Shown here one piece after another: positions 1-3,569 of a DNA stretch of 5,903 bases (position 1 is its first letter; the number at the start of each line of letters is the position of its first letter). The notes under the pieces were generated by a model. It made no database searches, was not told the DNA's origin, and saw only the letters and a list, made by a program, of their open reading frames with translations. The position numbers and the translations under genes are program-made. Source of the stretch: Nitrospira sp. (GTDB lineage Bacteria; Nitrospirota; Nitrospiria; Nitrospirales; Nitrospiraceae). The stretch is taken from assembly GCA_025363325.1 (NCBI GenBank), contig JANYEF010000103.1, positions 1-5,903 on the forward strand, given 5' to 3'.

Positions 1-1
1 T

Positions 2-337
2 ACGCTTGAAGTGCGCGCACCTGGCGAAGGTATGAATGAATTCGTGCAAACCTGGAAGTCCGGGAAAGCGCAGCGGTCAGCGCGCATTGGCTTCGCGACG
101 CCGGAACTCCTTTGGAAGGTTCTATCGGCCAAACGATGGGAGCTGCTGAAGGTTCTGTGTGGTGCCGGGCCGGTCTCCATACGAGAAGCGGCACGTCGAG
201 TTGAACGTGACGTGAAGGCCGTTCACAGCGACGTGACGGCTCTGTTGTCTGCGGGCCTACTAAACCGCACCGAGACCGGCAACATTGAGTTTCCCTACGA
301 GGCCGTAAAGGTTGAATTCCTTCTCTATGCGGCGTAG
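2..337 (+). CDS. HVO_A0114-type winged-helix DNA-binding protein, antitoxin-like (5' end outside window)
   Basis: The reading frame is open from the first bases of the window (T-L-E-V-R-A-P-G-E then MNEF), so the true start probably lies upstream. The GTG at 11 and ATG at 32 are possible but less likely starts. The C-terminal two thirds is a winged helix-turn-helix: a KRWELL helix, then GPVSIREAARRV, then DVKAVHSDVTALL as the recognition helix, and a short wing ending in PYEAVKVEF. This pattern matches, from memory, the HVO_A0114 family of putative DNA-binding proteins, often the second gene of a toxin-antitoxin pair next to a DUF6516-type toxin. The expected partner would be just upstream, outside the window. 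A role as antitoxin and autorepressor is inference from the family. The gene ends 11 bases before conserved repeat sequence begins. Confidence 0.8.
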   Translation, partial: TLEVRAPGEGMNEFVQTWKSGKAQRSARIGFATPELLWKVLSAKRWELLKVLCGAGPVSIREAARRVERDVKAVHSDVTALLSAGLLNRTETGNIEFPYEAVKVEFLLYAA

Positions 338-347
338 TTCTTCGCAC

Positions 348-435
348 GGGAATAAGGCGGCAGAAATCCTTTCTTTATGTGTTGGTCTGGAGTGGTAGGT
401 CTTTGGCGCTGGGGGTTTTTCGACGCGGATGGTAT
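348..435 (-). pseudogene. Copy 1 of the small Cys/His gene: 3' remnant
   Basis: Read on the minus strand, this stretch gives N-T-I-R-V-E-K-P-P-A-P-K-T, matching the C-terminus of copy 3 (N-T-I-R-V-E-E ... A-A-P-K-T, stop at 2947-2949). The stop codon is lost: the equivalent codon at 395-397 is TAC instead of TAG. Similarity continues about 45 bases beyond the stop position into shared 3' flank and ends abruptly near 436-440, just before the PilZ gene's 3' end. The matching 5' remnant is at 958-1020, on the other side of PilZ. This is a dead fragment of a gene interrupted or replaced in its middle. Confidence 0.7.
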
Positions 436-471
436 TGCTTCGTGTGAATGCTCAGCGGGCATGGCACGCAT

Positions 472-870
472 TTATGCGGAATAATGATTTTCGAGGTGGC
501 TGCGTTGAAAACCCAGGATGTGTCTGATCAATAATTCCTGATTCTGTGTGGTCATCCTGACGAAGCGGGCGTGTAAGCGGTAGGTATTGATCTGGTACGG
601 GAGGGGGTCTAGCCACAACACTTCGGCGTAGGTTTTGAAGATGACCTGACCGGGCAGGACCAGAGTGAGCGACAGGATCTCGTCGGGATTGTAGACAACG
701 TTCACGGTAACGCCAATACCCCCGCCGCTAATGTTGACGGACTTCTCTATGAGCTCACCCTCTGTTGTGTCCGTCTCGGCCTGAATGCTGATGGGCAAGA
801 CGGCGTTGACGCGAAAATACGCTCGACGGTCTTTTGCGGACGGCTGTGAAGTCGGTGCATCAGATGGCAT
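472..870 (-). CDS. PilZ-domain protein, putative c-di-GMP receptor
   Basis: This 132-residue protein is essentially a single PilZ domain after a short polar N-terminus. Both c-di-GMP binding motifs are visible: RxxxR at residues 16-20 (R-A-Y-F-R) and [D/N]xSxxG at 46-51 (N-I-S-G-G-G). Strands of the beta barrel follow, including LSLTLVLPG and a late ARFVRM strand, then a C-terminal helix that ends in a His-rich tail. No signal peptide or membrane segment is seen, so it is probably cytosolic. PilZ proteins bind c-di-GMP and relay it to motility, polysaccharide or other effectors; the partner cannot be told from this context. It stands alone and lies between two halves of a broken repeat gene. 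No Shine-Dalgarno sequence precedes the ATG, and a TATAAT lies 10 bases upstream, suggesting leaderless expression. Confidence 0.9.
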   Translation of the reverse strand: MPSDAPTSQPSAKDRRAYFRVNAVLPISIQAETDTTEGELIEKSVNISGGGIGVTVNVVYNPDEILSLTLVLPGQVIFKTYAEVLWLDPLPYQINTYRLHARFVRMTTQNQELLIRHILGFQRSHLENHYSA

Positions 871-880
871 GTTGCGAAAA

Positions 881-886
881 ATTATA
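881..886 (-). promoter_or_regulatory. Candidate -10 box of the PilZ gene, implying a leaderless mRNA
   Basis: The minus strand reads a perfect TATAAT here, ending 10 bases before the ATG at 870. Transcription would be expected to start about 3 to 5 bases before the start codon, leaving no room for a ribosome binding site, and none is visible. The -35 region about 17 bases upstream (CCTTTT) is poor, so the call rests on the -10 box and its placement. Confidence 0.45.
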
Positions 887-957
887 TCAAAATCGAGGAG
901 GGGAAAAGGGAGGGAAAAATGGGGCAGGCTACTTTTCTGACGAATTCCTCGATCGTC

Positions 958-1020
958 CGTGCTGGCTGGGGCATAGACTCTCGCTTGGCAGCCTTTAATC
1001 AGGCAGGGCAGATCGATAGT
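958..1020 (-). pseudogene. Copy 1 of the small Cys/His gene: 5' remnant
   Basis: On the minus strand this gives D-L-P-C-L-I-K-G-C-Q-A-R-V-Y-A-P-A-S-T, matching copies 2 and 3 up to the position where they continue with H-S-I-C-R-E-H. Similarity then stops. The codon in the place of the start is ACT (1018-1020) rather than the ATG of copy 3. With the remnant at 348-435 it forms one split copy; the intervening 520 or so bases hold the PilZ gene in place of about 110 bases of the original gene. The first cysteine pair is kept although the gene is dead, consistent with recent decay. Confidence 0.7.
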
Positions 1021-1320
1021 TGTAAAGGGGTCATTGCTTGACTTGATACTGCTGCAGGGCCTGTTGCTACACAGAGGTGGGATGGGCGGATTTTATTGGT
1101 GGCCAGGCGGCAAGTGCAAAGTCGAGAATCGATTCCGTCTTTGTTTTGGGTTTCGAAGTACGCTTTGCTTCCATCGGAGTGCGTAGCCTGCCACGCTATG
1201 CGGCAAGGATAGGCCGCAGTAGACTGAATAGTTAGGGGTCCGAGAACCCAGGAAGTTTCGGGCTAGAGTTAATCTGAGCAAAAAACCGCACTCCGGACCC
1301 TGTCGCCGGGCGGATCACTA
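1021..1320. other. Intergenic stretch without a supported gene
   Basis: I see no convincing coding region, RNA gene or strong terminator here. A 62-residue minus-strand frame (1093-1281) lacks any recognisable motif. A weak hairpin with six-base arms (TGCGGC at 1199-1204, GCCGCA at 1213-1218) lacks a following T-run. A TTGACT near 1038 has no good -10 partner at normal spacing. The promoter of the GFA gene must lie here or upstream but cannot be placed with confidence. Confidence 0.5.
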
Positions 1321-1325
1321 AGGAG
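1321..1325 (+). promoter_or_regulatory. Ribosome binding site of the GFA gene
   Basis: AGGAG sits seven bases before the ATG at 1333, a good Shine-Dalgarno match that fixes this start. Confidence 0.8.
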
Positions 1326-1332
1326 ATGCATC

Positions 1333-1773
1333 ATGAGCAACGGAAAGTCTTATAAGGGCAGCTGCTTTTGTGGCGCGGTTCAGTTCACGGTCAGCGGTGA
1401 ACCGGTCGGGATGGGCTATTGCCATTGCGAGTCGTGTCGGCACTGGTCTGCAGGTCCCGTCAATGCTTTCACCCTGTGGAAAACCGAGGCTGTGCAGGTT
1501 ACCCAGGGAGCGGACAACATCGGCACCTACAACAAGACGCCGAAGAGCTATCGCAAATGGTGCAAGACTTGTGGAGGCCACATCTTTACCGAGCATCCAA
1601 CCATGGGACCCGGACTCACGGATGTGTATGCCGCAGTCATTCCGGACTTTCCGTATAACGCTGGTGTTCACGTGCATTATGAGGAGACGGTGCTGCGCAT
1701 CAAGGACGGGTTGCCGAAGATGAAGGACCTCCCGAAGGAAATGGGTGGCTCGGGCGTCAGCGTAGCGGAGTAG
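1333..1773 (+). CDS. GFA/CENP-V family zinc protein (Mss4-like fold)
   Basis: The 146-residue product shows the full cysteine set of the GFA family (glutathione-dependent formaldehyde-activating enzyme / CENP-V type): C-x-C-G at residues 11-14, C-H-C-x2-C at 30-35 and C-x2-C-G at 77-81. Length is typical. No signal or membrane segment is present, so it is cytosolic. The founding member, Gfa of Paracoccus, was described as speeding the condensation of glutathione with formaldehyde, but most relatives have no proven reaction, so the substrate should be left open. The C-terminal part has an HVHYEE element and a lysine-rich tail. It has its own strong ribosome binding site and no co-oriented partner within 400 bases, so it looks like a single-gene unit. 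It lies between copies 1 and 2 of the repeat gene, as if carried cargo. Confidence 0.92.
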   Translation: MSNGKSYKGSCFCGAVQFTVSGEPVGMGYCHCESCRHWSAGPVNAFTLWKTEAVQVTQGADNIGTYNKTPKSYRKWCKTCGGHIFTEHPTMGPGLTDVYAAVIPDFPYNAGVHVHYEETVLRIKDGLPKMKDLPKEMGGSGVSVAE

Positions 1774-1864
1774 CACATTGGTCTTCAGGCACCCGATCTC
1801 GTGCTTGCGGGAATCAGACGCACAACCATTCGTTCCAACGGGCTGTCTTCGGCGGCTGCTGGGG

Positions 1865-1911
1865 TAGGAATAAGGTGGCGGGAAGCGTTTTCTTGCGTGA
1901 GGGCGTGGGGC
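1865..1911. repeat. Conserved 3' flank of the small-gene repeat (copy 2)
   Basis: The plus strand here contains GGAATAAGGTGGC followed by a T-rich stretch and TTGCGTG. Similar sequence precedes the stop position of copy 1 (about 348-394, GGGAATAAGGCGGCAG) and copy 3 (about 2901-2946, CAAGAATACAGTGCGGG). The repeat unit is therefore longer than the coding part by about 45 bases at its 3' end. It begins 92 bases after the stop of the GFA gene; the corresponding distances are 11 bases for copy 1 and 37 bases for copy 3. No terminator hairpin is evident in it. Confidence 0.55.
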
Positions 1912-2152
1912 TTAAGATTTTGGCGCTGAGGCGGTGGGGGCTTCTTCTACGCGAATGGTGTTGGCCCATTCGGCGATGAGGGGGGTCGCGTTCTTCCATC
2001 GTCATCCCGGCATATTTCATAAACATCTGCGGGCCTTTGCGGCGACGCCAGGTGAGATAGCTGAGGAAGTGCTCCCGGCAGATGCTGTGTGTGCCGGCTG
2101 GGGCATAGACTCTTGCTTGACAGCCTTTGATAAGGCAGAAACAGGAAGTAGT
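1912..2152 (-). pseudogene. Copy 2 of the small Cys/His gene: frameshifted and without a start codon
   Basis: The minus strand reads C-L-I-K-G-C-Q-A-R-V-Y-A-P-A-G-T, then H-S-I-C-R-E-H-F-L-S-Y-L-T-W-R-R-R-K-G-P and on to a K-Y-A-G-M region. A run of six G on the plus strand (1980-1985), where copy 3 has five, then shifts the frame. The tail is restored in the other frame to N-T-I-R-V-E-E and a TAA at 1912-1914. The codon in the start position (2150-2152) is ACT, and no ATG, GTG or TTG lies in frame nearby. Against copy 3, the 108 bases from about 1948 to 2055 differ by eight substitutions and one indel, and six of the eight are silent. The gene is dead here but was coding until recently. Confidence 0.8.
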
Positions 2153-2214
2153 GCCTCCGTCTTCGCTATAGCTAAGCCCAGCCCGTGCTGACCCTGTGGT
2201 GAGGTGAATGATCG

Positions 2215-2243
2215 TTGACAGTCTGTAATCGTTCGATTACAAT
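2215..2243 (+). promoter_or_regulatory. Sigma-70 type promoter of the toxin-antitoxin operon
   Basis: A perfect -35 box TTGACA (2215-2220) is followed after exactly 17 bases by TACAAT (2238-2243) as -10 box. The predicted transcription start is about seven bases further, at the A of the toxin ATG (2250). The toxin message would therefore be leaderless. No Shine-Dalgarno sequence is present before the ATG, in agreement. Confidence 0.85.
2224..2241 (+). promoter_or_regulatory. Palindromic operator overlapping the -10 box
   Basis: TGTAATCG and CGATTACA form a perfect eight-base inverted repeat around a central TT. It occupies the spacer and the first four bases of the -10 box, so a bound repressor would block RNA polymerase. 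HigA-type antitoxins bind such palindromes as dimers, alone or with toxin; the product of the gene at 2559-2864 is the natural candidate. Binding is inferred. Confidence 0.8.
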
Positions 2244-2249
2244 TCTTCC

Positions 2250-2543
2250 ATGTTCTCGATCAAGCCCCTGCCAGAGTTTACCGAATGGCTGGACGGTTTG
2301 GCCGATGCGTCGGTGCGCGGGGTGGTTGCGGCGCGCATCAAGCGTCTGGAGTGCGGCTTGATGGGGGATGTGAAGCCGGTCGGCGACAGGGTGTCGGAAT
2401 TGCGCATTCATTTCGGCGCGGGCTGGCGCATATATTTCGTGCAACGTGGCGTTCAGTTGATTGTGTTGCTTGTCGGCGGTTCCAAGCGCACCCAGAAGGC
2501 TGACATCAAGCGAGCCAAGGCGCTAGCAGCGCTGTTGGACTAA
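2250..2543 (+). CDS. HigB/RelE-superfamily toxin (HI1419-like addiction module killer protein)
   Basis: The 97-residue product fits the Gp49/HigB-like branch of the RelE/ParE superfamily: an N-terminal F-x-E-W-L-D-G-L helix, basic ARIKRLE (about 28-34), the core V-S-E-L-R-I-H-F-G-A-G-W-R-I-Y-F (about 48-63), the hydrophobic strand LIVLLVGG (70-77), then SKRTQKADIKRA. Family members are usually ribosome-dependent mRNA interferases, with catalysis resting on basic residues of the last strands; here R52, R60, K79 and R80 are candidates. It precedes its antitoxin, the HigBA order, with 15 bases between the toxin stop and the antitoxin ATG. The start at 2250 has no ribosome binding site and coincides with the predicted transcription start, so translation is probably leaderless and perhaps inefficient compared with the antitoxin. 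Confidence 0.92.
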   Translation: MFSIKPLPEFTEWLDGLADASVRGVVAARIKRLECGLMGDVKPVGDRVSELRIHFGAGWRIYFVQRGVQLIVLLVGGSKRTQKADIKRAKALAALLD

Positions 2544-2546
2544 GTG

Positions 2547-2552
2547 AAGGAG
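2547..2552 (+). promoter_or_regulatory. Ribosome binding site of the antitoxin gene
   Basis: AAGGAG lies six bases before the ATG at 2559 and just after the toxin stop. It decides between three in-frame starts: GTG 2544 and ATG 2553 overlap or abut this site, so ATG 2559 is chosen. Confidence 0.85.
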
Positions 2553-2558
2553 ATGACT

Positions 2559-2864
2559 ATGACTCAACGTATCAAGGTGGCCGATTTACCCGAGTTTGAC
2601 GCCGCGCCGTATCTCGAGAGCGAGGCGGCAATTGCGGCGTACCTGACGGACATTCTGGAGGCGAACGATTCGGCTTTGCTGGCGTCGGCCTTGGGGGACA
2701 TCGCTCGGGCGCGTGGCATGAGCGAGATTGCCAAGGCCTCCGGCCTGACCCGCGAAGCCTTGTACAAGGCGCTCAGGCCCAATGCAAAGCCGCGCTACGA
2801 CACCATTGCTAAAGTCTGTGGGGCGCTGGGGGTGCGGCTGGTGGCACAGGCGATTCATGCTTGA
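2559..2864 (+). CDS. HigA-like antitoxin and autorepressor (HI1420-like)
   Basis: The 101-residue product begins MTQRIKVADLPEFD and contains a helical A-A-Y-L-T-D-I-L-E segment (about 26-34), typical of the putative addiction module antidote family paired with HI1419-like toxins. A helix-turn-helix lies near 54-74 (M-S-E-I-A-K-A-S-G-L-T-R-E-A-L-Y-K-A-L), with the family's usual L-Y-K-A-L recognition helix, followed by a P-R-Y-D-T-I helix. It should neutralise the upstream toxin by direct binding and repress the operon through the palindrome at 2224-2241. Its strong ribosome binding site, unlike the toxin's lack of one, would favour antitoxin excess. The gene ends 37 bases before repeat sequence of copy 3. 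The length is normal and nothing is broken, so the module is probably functional. Confidence 0.93.
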   Translation: MTQRIKVADLPEFDAAPYLESEAAIAAYLTDILEANDSALLASALGDIARARGMSEIAKASGLTREALYKALRPNAKPRYDTIAKVCGALGVRLVAQAIHA

Positions 2865-2946
2865 GTCTCCAAAGCCAAAAGCGTAAGACGTGGGCCAAGG
2901 CAAGAATACAGTGCGGGAACCGTTTCCTCGTGTGCTGGCGGAGGCG

Positions 2947-3378
2947 CTAGGTTTTTGGTGCTGCGGCGGTTGAGACTTCTTCGACGCGGATGGTGTTGGC
3001 CCACTCGGCGACGAGGGGGTCCCGTTCTTCCATCTTCATCCCGGCATACTTCATAAACATCTGCGGGCCCTTGCGGCGACGCGAGCCCACATTATTCAAG
3101 ACGGTTCATCGCGAAATCGCTGAGCCGTGTCGCGAGACCAGCGCGCGGAGCCGTGAGGACTCGATGCATACTCGTGCAGTACGTTGAGGGTCCGAGGGGC
3201 GAGCCCGCTGGCCGAAGGCTCGTCGGAGCAGCGGATCGGCGATTGCAGCAGAAGCGCTCATGAGTAATGCGGGCTGGGTGAGATAGCTGAGAAAGTGCTC
3301 CCGGCAGATGCTATGCGTGCCGGCTGGGGCATACACTCTTTCTTGGCAGCCTCTGATGAGGCAGGTCAGATCGTGCAT
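2947..3378 (-). pseudogene. Copy 3 of the small Cys/His gene, interrupted by a MITE-like element
   Basis: With the insert removed, the minus strand encodes about 79 residues starting M-H-D-L-T-C-L-I-R-G-C. The pattern C6-x4-C11 ... H22-x2-C25-x2-H28 suggests a small zinc-binding head, followed by a basic W-R-R-R-K-G patch and an acidic, Ala-rich tail ending P-K-T at the TAG (2947-2949). I do not recognise a named family. The start is well supported by GGAGG at 3384-3388, so this copy was expressible before insertion. The insert adds 192 bases net, a multiple of three, and introduces a single stop (TGA at 3106-3108), giving a 90-residue product with an insert-encoded C-terminus. Without that stop the frame is open for 143 codons. 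Function is unknown. Confidence 0.75.
3083..3277. mobile_element. MITE-like non-autonomous element, about 195 bp
   Basis: The ends are imperfect inverted repeats: AGCCCACATTATTCAAGA from 3084 inward, and, read from 3275 on the other strand, AGCCCGCATTACTCATGA. They differ at three of 18 positions. Comparison with uninterrupted copy 2 shows exactly where extra sequence enters: shared GCGGCGACGC ends at 3082 and shared GTGAGATAGCTGAG resumes at 3278. No transposase fits inside. An internal hairpin of CGAGCC and GGCTCG flanks 3200-3222. No clean target duplication is visible. The ends vaguely resemble IS1380-type termini in my memory; that link is weak. Confidence 0.72.
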
Positions 3379-3383
3379 TCCAT

Positions 3384-3388
3384 CCTCC
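3384..3388 (-). promoter_or_regulatory. Ribosome binding site of copy 3
   Basis: The minus strand reads GGAGG five bases before the ATG at 3378. This fixes the start of the small gene and shows that copy 3 retains its translation signal. Confidence 0.7.
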
Positions 3389-3425
3389 GGTTCAGCATCC
3401 TGCTAGAGCCGATCAGGACAGTCAG

Positions 3426-3461
3426 AGACGATGCCATCCACGTCGAAAGATCGCATCGTCT
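3426..3461. repeat. Inverted repeat between copy 3 and the histidine kinase gene
   Basis: Nine-base perfect arms, AGACGATGC (3426-3434) and GCATCGTCT (3453-3461), surround an 18-base loop; CAG/CTG pairing can extend the stem past a two-base bulge. No T-run follows on either strand, so it is not a standard terminator. It lies in the divergent region between the minus-strand small gene and the plus-strand kinase, where an operator or a leader structure would be possible. No function is shown. Confidence 0.5.
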
Positions 3462-3569
3462 GCCTGTCGCCGAGGTTGCTGCGGACCCTTGACATTCTCT
3501 GTCTGGAAGAGTGGGATGGAGGGCAGCAGTACTTCCATCGCAGCATCGGGTATTACTCACCGGTGCCCC

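Noticed and set aside
1199..1218. Hairpin upstream of the GFA gene as terminator
   Set aside because: Only six-base arms, no T-run on either strand, and no gene ending nearby that would need it.
1093..1281. A 62-residue minus-strand frame in the intergenic stretch
   Set aside because: No ribosome binding site of note, no motif and no resemblance to known proteins.
1318..1776. A 152-residue open frame on the minus strand opposite the GFA gene
   Set aside because: It is the antisense shadow of a gene with a full zinc-motif set and a good ribosome binding site; its own product shows no family motif.
1814..2026. A 70-residue minus-strand frame starting M-F-M-K-Y-A-G-M
   Set aside because: It is the frameshifted tail of copy 2; after the G-run at 1980-1985 it reads the wrong frame and runs past the true stop at 1912-1914.
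2172..2444. A 90-residue minus-strand frame opposite the toxin gene
   Set aside because: It overlaps the toxin promoter and coding region antisense and shows no family motif.
3106..3108. The single in-frame TGA as a selenocysteine or read-through codon
   Set aside because: It lies in inserted element sequence, the context has no sign of a selenocysteine insertion hairpin that I could identify, and the position is not in the ancestral protein.
348..3378. Possible CRISPR-like or integron attC-like array because of the three repeats
   Set aside because: The units are some 290 bases, protein-coding in origin, unequally spaced and without short identical repeats or attC-type imperfect palindromes; no cas or integrase gene is present.
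3489..3516. Upstream starts of the histidine kinase at TTG 3489 or ATG 3516
   Set aside because: They add a polar, low-complexity leader before the first membrane helix; the TTG at 3489 is also part of a TTGACA that lacks a good -10 partner. ATG 3570 gives the usual short basic N-terminus.
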